Positions 11,561-23,474 are shown, counted from the first letter of the stretch. The stretch: DNA of 64,000 nucleotides from Hermatobates lingyangjiaoensis (GCA_026182355.1 JAPFBL010000049.1:5663001-5727000); one strand, 5' to 3'. Translations and numbers: made by a program. Notes: generated by a model not told the origin, from the letters alone.

Positions 11561-12780
11561 GATGATGTCTTAAAATGAGATTTAAGAAGAATAGAATCTT
11601 TGTATGTAAAAAATCAATGCCAATCAGACAGATAACTTCTGATGCTTTCCATGGAATGATAGATTTATCTTACAAAATGGTTTAATCAATCTACATGTTG
11701 CACCCTTGAACAAAACTTCCTTGTTCGAGGATGCTTTCCTTTTGTATATAAGTCATATTATATTCGGGTAATATTGAAGTATGAGGAATGGGCTCCATTA
11801 TTATATAGAAGAGCTGCTATTTTGTTCACAAATATCCAGTTTTTTCGCTATTCTAGTCTAATTGTTCATATTTTTGCTTTTTTGGAAATTTCAAGCTTCT
11901 AATTATAAAGTTTTAAATTTTGCTGAAAATTCGGCTTAGAATTTGATTTGAGTACGAAAAACTGGTTAATTACTGATATATTGTTTTCTTAATATATATT
12001 TACAGTAACCGTATAACAGTGTACTGGAAAGGTGAACACTTGTAAAGAGTAAATTTTTGAGAAGAGGAGATGAAAGTTATTTTATAAAAAACACTAGCTT
12101 GTAATAAACTTTCAAGTATGATAATTTTATAATAGATCAAAATATAAAACATAATTTGATATTGGAAACATTATTTGAAATATAATAAATAGAATTATTG
12201 TACACATAAATCAAGGAAAGTAAATTGTTGATGACTATATGAGACATATCATATAAAAAGAATAAAAAAAATATATATCAATTTAATATATCAATGCAAT
12301 ATTAAATTGATTTATTGGATCTCGTCATACGCTTGGTCTATATGTTTTTTAATGTGCTATTTTATTTTCAATAATTTATGAACAGATTACATTAAAGAAA
12401 ATGCAATTACATTTTATATAAGTTGTTGTTATTACAGATTTATTATTATATTTAGTATGCATAGTATCAACTGAAATGTATTAAAATTTTGAGTTTTAAA
12501 ATTGATTTCTTTGCTTAATTAATGAAATTCTTCTTCATTAAAATTTTTAAATAGTGATAATAATCAATTAAAATGAGATTTGGAAAATAAAATGTAATGA
12601 TTTCGGACACCAGTTTATTGTATAAGCAGATAGGATAGTTACGATTTTACGATAGTTATATCGTAAAAAGCTCCATATAGGAATACCTCTAATGGTTTGT
12701 TATATATTTTTAACTGGAAATTATACCAAAAATCAAATTTTCATTCAGAGACATCGTATCTAGAAACATATGAGCCAACC
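11561..12780. other. AT-rich tract, no feature recognised
   Basis: No coding or structural signal was found. Scattered short words resemble U but are not continuous. Confidence 0.4.
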
Positions 12781-13470
12781 TATTAATGTTTGATTAGACA
12801 CAGACTTGTATTTCTAGATTATTAACGCTGGTTTGGGTGCCTTTTTCAATAAGCTATGCATACTACATGGCCGACGCATATAATACGGTCAGTCTTATCA
12901 CAGCAGTATGCAGCGAAAGTTTTAATACGTTGTTAAGACCCTAAGTTCTAGTAGGGCATATCCCTTCATATCATAACCATCTCTATTTAGAATGTCTGGT
13001 AGATTATTTACAATTATGGACCACAATAACAACAGAATATGTACCTGAGTAAAGCCTTTAGTGATTACAACTTCATTTTCAGTATGTCAAACTTAATTTT
13101 TCATTGCACTAGAACTGTATTGACGATACCTAAGTTCTGGATCAATAAATGTATGTGTTCTTGCCGATTAAATGAATAGGAAGGATGTGATATCAAAATC
13201 CCTTTCTGTATCTAAGATGTTCAGGATTTTTTTTTTTTGTCTTAAAGATTTTTCTATTATGTAAAACAGTTTTTTTGAAACTGATTCTGTTGTTTTGTTC
13301 CTGTGGTAGGCACGTTGTTTCTTCTGAAGCACCGTACAATATTTTTGTTGGTCGTTTGCTGATATAATATTACGTATTTTATTTTTATTATTAGCACCAC
13401 AGAGATTATTAAAGGTAATTTGATATACAATAATGTAATAGTATGCCAAGGGCGACTCCACCAGCAATAT
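12780..13470 (-). pseudogene. Jockey-like LINE reverse transcriptase remnant
   Basis: The minus-strand ORF at 13168-13467 contains RNKTTESVSKKLFYIIEKSL and ILNILDTERDFDITSF. These align with the segment leading into RT block A of Jockey-type LINEs (usual form F-L-D-I-E-G-A-F-D-N-T-S-F); D...D..FD carries the first catalytic aspartate region. Continuing down to 12950 the DNA matches the 5560-5830 LINE copy that reaches the YxDD block. From 12950 to 12780 it matches 5090-5200. Several breaks; the 99-codon open part is the best preserved. Confidence 0.65.
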
Positions 13471-13599
13471 ACGAGTTACGACCGGAGTTTATAATAATAT
13501 TATATCATTTTCTTATATATCATGTCAACTCTTCATAATATTTTCAGATACTTGTATTAAGCAATAAACTAAGAACTACGTTTGATTTTAATTTAAAAA

Positions 13600-15290
13600 A
13601 AAATGTCTTAGTTAATGTCAACAAATATAACAAAGCAGCAGGTAGTAATCCATTAGTCCAAGTTAAGTTTTCAGTTTCTTTAACTGTGCTACCTTTTGAG
13701 GTAATCAGAATCTCATGAAATTATTTTTCACTGCAACTAATTTTAGAAAGATTTGTCTAAATGAATTTATTTTTTATATAGTTAGCCGCGGAGTATATAA
13801 CAAAGTTTTTGAAATCATATATGTCAATGTTCCGTAACAGGCATTTTCGTTGATGTATTCTGAAGATGTGCTATATTTGGATATAGTTTTTTTCTGATCT
13901 GTTAAACGGAGCTCCATCATAACAAGAACATTTGAGAATAAATCATAAGTTAAAATTTTTGCATTTTATAGTAAACATACCTTTGGCGTTATTGAAATAT
14001 TCTAAAATTTTCTCTCTTAATTCAACTATTTGTTATTTGGGAAATAATCCATAATTTCAAGGCACTAGAGATAAAAGTTTCAAAGGGAAAAATGTCTGTA
14101 ATCACATTATGCCCAAAAATATATATTTCGTATCACTCAATATTGCACTAAACAGGGTACATCTGCACTATTCCTCATTTATGTATGAACTATTAATTTG
14201 AATGATCAAACGGTGTTACCTTTAGGGTAGGGTGTGAACAAGCTTTTGGATTACCACATTTATCATATATTTATGGTTATTCTACATATAATTTGCCAAA
14301 TGATTTCCATACATTAATGAAGCATGTAATGCTCTAGTACAAACAACACATACAATCTGGTACTACGCTAAAATTTATCCTTCCCATAATATTCACTTTG
14401 CATTCTAAAAGTGTTGTAGTTTTTACATATCAAATTAACAAATTATAAGCACTAAACCAATTTTAACTTTACTATGAGTAATATATAGTAATCGTGAAAA
14501 AAAGTAATACTGAGATTTTGTCGGATTTACAGGTTTTGAGGTCTACAAAGTCCTTTTTAGAAGTTTTTTCGATGATATGTGTTTATGCTGGTGGGTGAGT
14601 GTGCATCCAATACCTTGACAGCACTCTACAGACCACAAATTTCATGCTTAAAATTCATACAAAAATAGTCCCTGATGTGTAGATGAACCCTCTTTTTTTT
14701 TGCAATACATGTCATTGAAAGTCAATTTTTTTATCAAAATCTGACTTTACAACTTTTTTCCTTCTAAACTGCTATCTCTAGGTTGATATTTTGAGATTAT
14801 TATAAATAACTGACAAGGAAATCATTTGAAAAAAAATCTGAGATTTTTAAAATAACGGAATGGATTTTTTTAATAAAATATAAAAACTCATATAAAAATA
14901 TAAAAATTCATTGTACTTGTAATGAATCTTGAAAACTTTCCATACTGATAAGTTTTGACACGATACAGTTCACACCTTTCGACCAACCATATTGAAATTA
15001 TACCAAACATTTGCATCTTGTGAAAGGATCAGTTGAACACTTTTTGTTGAAATTACATGTATTATACATCGTTATGGACAGTTTATGATTTTTAAAAAAT
15101 TTTTTATACATACTATACGGCTAACTATATAAAAACTAAATTTATTCAGAGAAAACTTTCTAAAATTAGTTGCTGTGAAAAAAAGTTCATGAAATTTTGA
15201 TTACACCAAAAGGTAGTGTAGTTAAATAAACTGAAAACTCAACTTTGACTAATACTACCTGCTGCACTTGTAGGATTGACTTAGACATTT
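13600..15290. repeat. Diverged U-related copies in inverted arrangement
   Basis: The tract 13600-13800 is the reverse complement of 15110-15290 (for example ttttgaggtaatcagaatct against attttgattacaccaaaag). Between them, 14466-14640 matches the U 3' end in reverse: actttactatgagtaa, atcgtgaaaaaaagt, then ttacaggttttgaggtc. This resembles an older version of the nested arrangement at 31.9-35.2 kb, but divergence prevents exact boundaries. Confidence 0.45.
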
Positions 15291-15769
15291 TTTTCTTAAA
15301 ATAGAGTCAAAAGTTGTTCTTGTTTTATAGTTTAATAAAATATGAGGATATGTTAATGAATCATGTGAATTGTAAGAAAAATGAAATACTTAAAATTATA
15401 TGAGCAAACGCCCAAGAAAAGTATATTTAGTTTTATCACCCAGGATGAAGGCTGGTTGACAAGCAAAAATTCTGCAATTAGTCTGTTTCACGCTTTAACG
15501 TACTAGTTATCAGAAGTACATACTATTTCTATTGAACATTTCATTAAGTTTGGGTAATACTAAAACACAGGAAACATACTTTTTCATTCTTTGCAAAAAT
15601 GAGGCTGCTGTTTCTAAGGTATTTCTTGGGAGAATCTATAAACTTAAAACTTGTTATTTGGTTTTGTAAAGCTACGAATATTTCATGAAATTACAGTATT
15701 AAATGATTAATGTTGTATTACAAATAACAAAATTTTTATCAGTAATAACATAAGATGTGGGTAAATCAG

Positions 15770-15912
15770 CATCTTTAGAAGGGACAACATACCTACCACA
15801 GTGACAAAACAACAGAATCAGTTCGAAATAACTTGTTTTACATAATAGATGACTCTTTAAGGCTTAAAAAAATAATCTTTAGCTTCTTAAATATAGATAC
15901 AGCTGTGATATC
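15770..15912 (+). pseudogene. LINE reverse transcriptase scrap
   Basis: The plus strand reads DKTTESVRNNLFYIIDDSLR and then a degenerate FLNIDTAV, aligned with the better preserved segment at 13168-13340 on the minus strand. It is cut off by a TA repeat at about 15917. Confidence 0.5.
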
Positions 15913-15914
15913 TA

Positions 15915-16090
15915 ACATATATATATATATAAAGATTTCATATAAACACGTGAAATAACAATCAATGATCAAACAAAAATAAGAAATGGGAAAACAAGAC
16001 CATCTTTCAACCATAACAAGCGGTCTTCGTCAGAGTCAAAAACCCAAAAGTTGGGTTTGTTTTTCTTATTATGGTTTGATCATTGATTAA
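15915..16090 (-). mobile_element. PLE terminal repeat with inverted flanks
   Basis: Minus-strand copy of the unit seen at 8480 and 20100. The stem-loop lies at 16004-16033 (ctgacgaagaccgc on the minus strand, then ggttgaaag). Short inverted ends aatcaatgatcaaac (15960-15974) and gtttgatcattgatt (16074-16088) enclose it. TA repeats border both sides. Confidence 0.65.
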
Positions 16091-16099
16091 TATATATAT

Positions 16100-17636
16100 C
16101 ACTCAAAATTCGAAAAAACGATCCAAACTGGACGCAAAACAGCTCAAAAACAAAGAAAAGCAACACACAGAGAAAGGGACACACTTACAAACTCAAATTT
16201 GTAAAGAGAACGGGCGTCCAAGCACACCAGAAACACAACGGCAGGAAACCGTCCCGGCAACCGACTGTGCCGCCACGCGCGCCCGGTTCAGGAAGTAATG
16301 AAGTAGAGACGAACAGAAGAAATAAAATTAAAACTAAGACAAGCAGTTCTGGTTGATTGAAGGTAAAATAAACAACAGGAAGATAAATGAAGTATGAAAA
16401 GGAATACCGTGAAAAATACCTAAAAGCATGATAACAGAGTTGGTAAGGCGATGAGAAACAATTGAAAATACAAAGATAAGATCAATTAAATATATAAATA
16501 TAATAAAATAAATAAATAAATAAAATAAAAAAATAATAAATAATAATGATAATAATAATAATAATAATATAAATTAAAATAAAAATAAATAAATGAAAAT
16601 AAAAAAAAAATAACAAATAAAAATAAAATAAATAATTTTTTTTTTATTCCTTAAGGTTTAATCCGGGTTTGGTACGTGCCTTGAGCAACCAGATTTGGGC
16701 CCAGTCGGATTCACTAAGGGGGGATTTGTCTCAGGATCTGTCCTCTGAAACATTCATTAAAGGTGAGATTGTGGGAGTTAGAGTGGATGGCAACGAGTAA
16801 ATTTTGGTTGTTGCTAACGAATGCTCTATGACCGTTCATACGGAGGCTGAGTATGTTAGATGATAGGCTTACGTAGAACGCATCACAGCGGGTACACTCC
16901 AGTTGGTATACACAGGTTTTGGAGGTACAGGAGCATTCCCTAGCAACAGGATAGGACTGGTTGCTAGAAGGTGAAGTGAAATGAGGAATGGGGTTGAGAA
17001 GCGGGCAGGTCCGGCAACCTCGACGATCACAGCCCCTCGCGCCCACAGGCGAGCGGTAAACTCTCCTGGGCACCAGGTCTCTGTGGGAGAAGAGGTTGCC
17101 GAGGTTAGGGGGACGTCTATAGGACAGGCGGGGTTGATTAGGGAAAATAGCAGAAGTGGAAGGAGAAGAGGATAGGATGGCGAACAGGTTCTTGAGGATG
17201 CATTTAAGTTTATGAATGTGGTTACAAGGTGGGTGCATTCATTTGGAGGAGTAGGTGGAATAGCAACAGGGTTGAAGGGTACATTGGCCGGGATGAGTCT
17301 TCTCTCGAGTAGCTCTGGAGGGTAGACACGCTCCAAAAACTTAGTTTTGAGGGAGTGAGGTGCAGTGTTTTGTTGAGGAGTCTATTACAGATCCGGTGGA
17401 TCCGGATAGACAAAGATATGGACATGGATTTCTTTATGTGAAGAGGGTGGCAACTATTAAAATGCAGGTACTGATGGGGGTTTGATGGTTTAGAATGGAC
17501 AGAGGTAAAAAGGGTGCTGTTTTGGAGTGTGATATCGATGCCCAGGAAGGTAATGGAGATAGCTGAGACGTTGTGGGTGAAAGAGACAGAAGAACAAGAG
17601 GTTTTAAAACTAAGGATGAAAGAGTCAAGTTCGGAA
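16100..17636 (-). mobile_element. PLE, C-terminal half with GIY-YIG endonuclease
   Basis: On the minus strand from about 17440 down to 16640 lies the end of a Penelope-like protein. In order: a segment reading L-E-R-V-Y-P-P-E-L-L-E-R, a linker with the cysteine pattern CDRRGCRTC typical of PLE linkers, then VYQLECTRCDAFYV (the GIY-YIG position) and L-R-M-N-G-H-R, ending at the stop near 16714. One frame change lies near 17225 and the usual YVG is YVS. The 3' untranslated part (16640-16100) is AT-rich and then GC-rich (gggcgcgcgtggcgg on the minus strand), ending next to a TA repeat. The RT domain is absent. Confidence 0.8.
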
Positions 17637-17664
17637 CTTAGTTTTAAAACCTCTTGTTCTTCTG
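17587..17664. repeat. 28-bp perfect inverted repeat at PLE head-to-head junction
   Basis: Arms at 17587-17614 and 17637-17664 (cagaagaacaagagg... / ...cctcttgttcttctg) are exact reverse complements with a 22-bp spacer. It lies exactly where the minus-strand PLE gives way to a plus-strand copy. Confidence 0.85.
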
Positions 17665-18268
17665 TTTCTCCTGTCCCTTCTGACCCACATCTGGTTGCTC
17701 AAGGCACGTACCAAACCCGGATTAAACCTTAAGCGATAAAAATAAAATATTTTATTTTATTTTTATTTGTTATTATTTTTTTATTTGCATTTATTATATT
17801 ATATATTATTATTATTTTTTATTTTTTTATTTTATTTTTTATTTTTTTTAAATTTATTTATTTACTTTATTATATTTATTTATTTAATTGATCTTATCCT
17901 TGTATTTTTAATTGTCTCTCATCGCAATACCAACTCTTTCATTACGTTATCTTCCTCTTTCATGCTTTTAGGTATCATTTAGGTGTTCCTTTTCATACTT
18001 CATTATCTTCTTCTCGTTGTTTATTTTACCTTCAATCAACCAGAACTGATGTGTCTTAGTTTTAATTTTATTTCTCTGTTCGTCTTCTACTTCATTACTT
18101 CCTGAACCGGGCGCGCGTGGCGGGAGCGGTTGCCGTACGGTTTCCTGTTTCCGTTGTGTTTCTGGTGTGCTTGGACGCCCGTTCTCTTTTCCCCTGAAGA
18201 CGGATCATCCAAAAATTTGAGTTTGTAAGTGTGTCTCTTCTCTGTGTGTTGCTTTTCTTCGTTTTGAG
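17637..18268 (+). mobile_element. PLE 3' end, plus-strand copy with internal deletion
   Basis: Starts inside the coding region, jumps near 17690 to the last coding bases (ggttgctcaaggcacgtac), then carries the same 3' untranslated part as 16700-16100 in opposite orientation. It ends with a stem-loop at 18194-18214 (ctgaaga, GGAT/ATCC) just before a TA repeat. With the left copy it forms a large imperfect inverted repeat (16100-16710 against 17690-18268). The left arm lacks the stem-loop segment. Confidence 0.7.
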
Positions 18269-18269
<1 letters not shown>

Positions 18270-18346
<77 letters not shown>

Positions 18347-18348
18347 TC
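18270..18348. repeat. TA dinucleotide repeat
   Basis: Alternating TA for almost 80 bases with one C. ORFs of repeating Tyr-Ile across it are artefacts. Confidence 0.95.
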
Positions 18349-18349
18349 T

Positions 18350-18713
18350 TAAAATTAACCGCAGTCTCGGCATTCACGATCTTAAGACTGAGAGATTCGA
18401 TCCTACAAACTAACCTCCTGCTAACAGGGTTCAACTGGAAAAGGAGTTGGCCAAGTGACATGTTAAATTAAAATCGGTGACTCATGCTTAGTCATTGCTA
18501 TAAATAGATTAAAAGGATAGTACAGGTTAATATAAAGAGAAGGTCAAAGGTCAATAATGAACAAGAAACAAGCGGTTAGAATAAAAGAGTTGAAAGGTCA
18601 ACGGTATAACTGGACTAATAGAGAATAAATAGATTAATAAAATTAATAATAATAATAATAAATAATAATAATAATAATAATGTTAAAAATAATTAATAAT
18701 AATAATAATAATA

Positions 18714-18789
<76 letters not shown>

Positions 18790-19105
18790 TAAGGTTAATA
18801 GTAAACTAGAAAAGATATATTAAATAAAGAGTTGAAAGAGAGTAAGAATTAATAGGGAAGGTATAGTAAGTTAGAAAATAAAGAAAAGAAGAATAATAAT
18901 AAATATAAGAAAAGAAAACGTATTGGTTGCGCAAGCTTTCGACATCACAGATGTCATCGACGGGCGAAGTTGTTCCTAGGACGCAAATGGCGTAGGGAAG
19001 GGAAAGCAGGCAAGTAGTGGTGGTAAGGGGAGTGGGGAAGAGCAGGCGGAGTCCAACTGGAAGACAGCTGCAGATCACCTGATGCCGGAGGCCGACTCGC
19101 GCCGA
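18350..19105 (-). mobile_element. PLE leader and N-terminus, minus-strand
   Basis: Read from 19105 down: a GC-richer leader, a stem-loop at 18935-18962 (gatgacatc, tgt, gatgtcgaaagc on the minus strand, perfect 6-bp stem), an AAT microsatellite, and then the PLE N-terminal coding scrap at 18460-18350 (RIESLSLKIVNAETAVNF). The frame ends in the TA repeat. The order leader, stem-loop, N-terminus is the same as at 7870-8187. Confidence 0.6.
18630..18790. repeat. AAT trinucleotide repeat
   Basis: Long AAT array with minor interruptions inside the PLE leader. Confidence 0.95.
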
Positions 19106-19255
19106 TTTATTCTAACCGCTTGTTTCTTGTCATAGGATCGTAGGATCGAATCTCTCAGTCTTAAGATCGTGAATGCCAAGACTGGGGTTAATTTTAATGA
19201 TACTTGTTAAAAAGAGGATCTGCTGCCTATTTATACAAATATATATATATATATA
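19106..19255 (+). mobile_element. PLE N-terminal scrap, plus-strand
   Basis: The word tattctaaccgcttgtttct (19108-19128) is the reverse complement of 18561-18584, marking an inverted junction. After it, 19150-19240 reads LSLKIVNAKTGVNFNDTC and then K.EDLLPIYTNI, the PLE N-terminus, before running into a TA repeat. Confidence 0.6.
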
Positions 19256-19975
19256 ATATATAGTTCACACAGGAAAGAGAAAAAACAAATAAAGACACAC
19301 ACAAAAGACACACAACGATATTTCGACAGTCGGTCGTCATCGGGCAGAAGTAGTCCCTTTGTGTAGCTGAAGCTAACTGAGTGGTAGGCTGAATGCGACG
19401 AACACGCACGCACTCTGCCGGCCGCCCTAGGTAAGCTACTAACTACAGAGAGAAAAATAACTAAAAAGAACAAATAAAAGCAAATAAAAATAACAGAAGG
19501 AGAAGAATAGTAAATGAAGGAATAAACAATTAAAATAAATAAATAAAATAAATAAATAAATAATAAAAAAAAATATAAAAAAAAATAATTAAATTAACGG
19601 TACAAGTTAAGGCCAGGAGGAGAGCGAGCTTTGAGAAGACAGATAATTGCCTCCTCTGAAGCTCTTAAAGTAACCCGAGAAGACAGAACTGGGATATGAT
19701 TAAGGACTTGGACCCGGAAGCAGTGAATCCAGTCCATGGGAATTAGAGTGGATAGCAATAGGAACGTTTTTGCGTTGACCAACGGAAGCCCTGTGACCAT
19801 TCATACGTAAGTTGAGCTGCGTAGAGGCCATACCAACGTAGAATGCATTACACTGGGTGCAGTCCAAACGGTAAACGCAATTAACCGAGGTGCATGAGGT
19901 GTGGGGAGGATAAGGGTAGTTAATGTTGCTATGGGGGGAAGTAAAAAAGGAGATTAGGGTTTATGATAAGACAGG

Positions 19976-19980
<5 letters not shown>
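19256..19980 (-). mobile_element. PLE C-terminus with GIY-YIG endonuclease and 3' end
   Basis: The minus strand from about 19920 encodes CVYRLDCTQCNAFYVGM and then L-N-L-R-M-N-G-H-R, a clear GIY-YIG (here VY..YVG) endonuclease segment. After P-I-A-I-H-S-N-S-H a one-base frame change leads to the last 50 codons (19740-19594), which include TLRASEEAIICLLKARSPPG, shared with the 7395-7766 copy. The 3' untranslated part to 19256 contains a stem-loop at 19316-19344 (ccgatga, CGAC/GTCG, aaata on the minus strand). RT is missing. Confidence 0.75.
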
Positions 19981-20015
<35 letters not shown>

Positions 20016-20220
20016 GGTATATATATATATATATATAATAGGTATATATATATATATATAATAGGTATATATATATAGTATATATATAATTGGATATTTG
20101 ATTCTGACGAAGACCGCTTGTTACGGTTGAAAGATCTTAGTCTTGTTTTCCTATTTCTTATTGTGGTTTGATCATTAATTGTTGTTTCACGTGTTTATGT
20201 GAAATCTTTATATATATATA
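19980..20220 (+). mobile_element. TA repeat and PLE terminal repeat fragment
   Basis: Three TA blocks (19980-20085) separated by aataggta are followed by the terminal unit. It has ctgacga at 20104-20110, an imperfect stem ACCG/CGGT, gaaag at 20129, then tggtttgatcatt and cacgtgtttatgtgaaatc, closing in another TA block. Confidence 0.7.
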
Positions 20221-20789
20221 TAACATTAAACAGATTAATCTTCATAACTAATACCTATGCAAGATTCAATTAACATAACACTAATAATGCAGGTTCTAAC
20301 CGGAAAAAACGAGACTTTATCATATTCTATTTTAATAAGAGTTTATCATCTTGAAGATGATAATGAGTTTTGGCAAACCGTACTTCTAACCAATTCAAGT
20401 GAGTCGTAATTCCTTAAGGACAGTCTCATAGTTTAATAAAGAAATATAAATCCAGAGTTGATTTTAAAGGGACAAAGGAAGCTCAATAGGAATGATATGA
20501 AAGTGCTGACACGGGTCATATGAGTCTCAGGCCCTCATTAATCATAGTAACAATAACATGCTTGTCTAATGAATTTTACTAACTTATGAAGCTCAGTTGG
20601 CATAATCTCACCTTCTAAAAATTTATATAGCACCGACAAACTTTTTACACACATGAGTCTTTGTCACTTCCTATATGTTAATTTTGTTTCAATATACTTG
20701 TATCATCCTGTCCCAATAACTGATTTGGATCTGTCCTGATATTAGAAACATATATTTCTCTCAGAATTTTCAGAATCTGTTTTAATGGA
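20221..20789. other. AT-rich tract, no feature recognised
   Basis: A short direct inverted word (catcttgaagatg) at 20349-20361 is the only structure noticed. Confidence 0.4.
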
Positions 20790-21240
20790 AGTCATAGAGA
20801 CTTCAGTCCAAGTGATGGATTTACCAGCACTGGTACCAGTGTGTCCTACATATAGGGGACATTTTTAAGTTTTTCCTTTGGATGGTTTTCTAAGGTTTTT
20901 GCAAATACATTAATTCGTTCCTCGTTGACAATTTGGAGAGTTTTAACACCAGAAAGAGGGTTTCTAATTGATTTAAAACTTTTCTTAACAAACGTCTATC
21001 AAATATTCTTCTCATTCACAATATTTCAAGTGAGGTTCTGTACCCATTCTTCATACCTCAGCCTTTCGGTTACTCTCAAAAGCTTCCACCTATTCCCGTG
21101 ATAGTTTATAGTCTGGAAAACCTTCTTCAAGGAATAACATGCCTTAAGAAATTGCCTTAACAAAGTATTTTTTTCCCTTGATAATTTCCCCTTAGTGGAC
21201 TTGACTACTCTTCACAGCACATTCACTTCTAGACACCTGT
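20790..21240 (-). pseudogene. Possible LINE fragment between endonuclease and RT
   Basis: The minus strand contains several open stretches in changing frames: HGNRWKLLRVTERLRYEEWV, then RNPLSGVKTLQIVNEERINV and F-A-K-T-L-E. The last resembles the segment of Jockey-type LINEs just before RT, where the element asks for N/E-E-K-A-..-F-A. Weakly supported; it could also be an unrelated pseudogene. Confidence 0.35.
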
Positions 21241-21431
21241 TAGGAACTGATTTTGAGCCTTAGATTCTTCAGGATGTATTGTAATGAGTTCTACTTATAA
21301 CGCAACTTTAGCCTCTGATAGTCCATGTTCCATTCAACATGGTCTTCTATCAAACAATGTTTAACATGCAAAGTAATTTTATAACATTTGATCAATTAAA
21401 CTTCTTCATTTGCTTCCATCATATAAATGTA

Positions 21432-22321
21432 CGAGGTGTATAAATAAAGTAGTGAGACTGGCAACGTCGCTTTCGATCTGGCAACGCTGGAGACGCGTGG
21501 CCTTGAGTAGCGTCAGGTGCACGTGTGATGCGCCTCCAGTATGAATCTGAACTCGCCACAGTCATTTGTTTGTCCGTAGCGTTGGTTTTCGTGAAATGGT
21601 TTTTTCTTGAGCGTTTTAAAAATGAGTGACCTCAAAGTTGAGCGCGGTGTGCAATAAATTTTGCTTAGACTTGGACATAAGGCAACCGAAACCGGCCTAT
21701 GGGAACGTGTTTTATCAAGGGCACGGTTTTCGGTGGTTTAAGGAATTTTCAGAAGGAAGAGAGTCGTTTGAAGATGAACCACGAAGCGGAAGGCCTTCAA
21801 GTGCAAACACCGATGAAAATGTCAACAGAGTACGGAACCTTGTGCGTTCAGATCGACGCTTGACAGTCAGAATGATCGGGGAACAGTTGAATTTGAATCA
21901 CACCTCCGTTCATCACATTTTGACCAATGAATTGGAGATGAGAAAAATTTGTGCGAAAATGGTTCCGAAAATTCCGAAAAGAAAACGAGTTTTTGGCCAG
22001 TAAAAACATTCCTGTTGCTCCTCAGCCTCCTTATTCACCAGACTTGAGTCTTTATCACTTTTTCCTCTTCCCGAGATTGAAAAATCACCTCAAGGGAAGT
22101 CATTTCGGGACACTACAAAACATACAAACTGCTGTAACCGACCAGCTGAAGGCCATTCCAGAATCCGAGTTCCAGCAATGCTACAATGATTGGAAGGACC
22201 GTCTCCAGCGCTGTGTGGCTTCCGAAGGGAACTATTTTGAAGGTGACAATATCACATTGTAATTATATTTGAATAGAAAATTTAAAAATAATCAGTCTCA
22301 CTACTTTATTTACACACCTCG
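21432..22321 (+). mobile_element. Mariner (irritans-like) deletion derivative
   Basis: Terminal inverted repeats of 29 bp differ at one position (cgaggtgtataaataaagt... at 21432 and its mirror ending at 22321). TA lies on both sides (21430-21431, 22322-22323), the target duplication of Tc1/mariner elements. At 890 bp it is shorter than a usual mariner of about 1.3 kb. The reading frame begins at ATG 21622, meets a stop near 21653, and shifts. The 21700-21960 part encodes the DNA-binding half (GRESFEDEPRSGRPSSANTD, R-L-T-V-R-M-I). The 22000-22260 part encodes the end with Y-S-P-D-L-S, which holds the third catalytic aspartate. The segment with the first two aspartates is deleted, so the element has no transposase of its own. 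The ends still look good enough to be mobilised. Confidence 0.92.
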
Positions 22322-22554
22322 TATTATTAGCTATAGCTAAATAATAATTAATGTTAGGGAATCGTAACTAAACTTTAATAATGTATTACAATTTTTGAAT
22401 GTTTTTTTATACCAATAACCTAAAAAAAAGGAGCAATCAAGAGACAAAATAAATCTATGAAAAAATTATAAAAGCATTTATTGGATTAAGTTACCCCTTA
22501 CTTTGTTTTCAATTGGTTTTATATTATGTTGGAGAAAGGTTACTCTTTTATAAA

Positions 22555-22650
22555 GCTAATTGGTCCCTGGCTAGGTGACTCGTTGATCGCAATTCTTCCC
22601 TTTATGCTACCTAATTAGAAAGGTTTCATATTCAATCTCTCACTGCCATT
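22555..22650 (+). mobile_element. Possible second SINE scrap
   Basis: A box-like tggctaggtgactcg and a weak B box-like ggtttcatattcaatctc lie at tRNA-like spacing, followed by ctcactg as in the 2598 SINE. Too diverged to be sure. Confidence 0.3.
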
Positions 22651-23330
22651 AATTTAAAAACTCTTAATACACCTTTCCTTTACATTTCCACAAATGAAAC
22701 TCTTTAATCAAAAAATTTAAGTTTATAATATTATTACAACCACTTATGGCATTCTGACAGTTAAATTTATCAGTAAACTTCCAGCTTGATGAGTTGACTA
22801 GCAAAACTTCCTCTGATGACGAAAGATGTGTACAGAAAGTTTGTGTCAAAGTTCTTTCGTGTGAAATAAAGTTTGAGGTTGAGTACCTGAATATAAGAAA
22901 CAGCTAATTAAAAAGGGACAAAAAAGACTAAGGTTGTAAAAACTTGGAGATGACAAAACCTCCCATAAATTTTAACATAAGATGCCTTCCTTTAAAATAG
23001 AAGAAACTGTTGTTGAGTACTGTTTTCAGGTTGTTGTATCACACCTTGGTAATGATTATTTTTGAAAGAAACCAGACAGTTACGAGGCATATCGAGGAAT
23101 TCCCTTAAAATATATCTTGTTGAGTGGAAGACCCTATTAATTATATTTTCTTTTTCGTAGCTATCAAAGACAGTCTCTACCTTCAAGTAATAATGTCTCC
23201 TTGCCAAAGCTTATAAAAAAGAAGTCCTATTTGATACCATAATGTAAAAATTGAAATACACAAATTACACTATGTTGTCATACTATTAACCAGATACTTA
23301 CATATGCACTCTATTGGGTATGTTGTAGCC
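22651..23330. other. AT-rich tract, no feature recognised
   Basis: Short minus-strand ORFs (22664-22849, 22992-23207) were read and show no recognisable domain. Confidence 0.4.
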
Positions 23331-23339
23331 TAGAATTAT

Positions 23340-23474
23340 ACGTGATTTAAAAAAAATATAAATATCACTAAACGAGGCTGGTAAATGTCAGACATAGGAT
23401 GACATTTTACAAAATGCACACTCAAAATAGGATATTATTAAAACAGCTGATGATATTACAAGAAATATTGGTCA
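23340..23474 (+). mobile_element. Left part of a PLE split by a LINE
   Basis: Aligns with 46560-46690 by eye, including gatattattaaaacagc and gatgatattacaagaaatat. It stops at 23474, where a LINE tail begins. The alignment resumes at 24288 without gap. Confidence 0.5.

Noticed and set aside
18087..18461. ORFs with long Tyr-Ile runs
   Set aside because: They cross a TA repeat. Only the flanking PLE-derived parts carry information.
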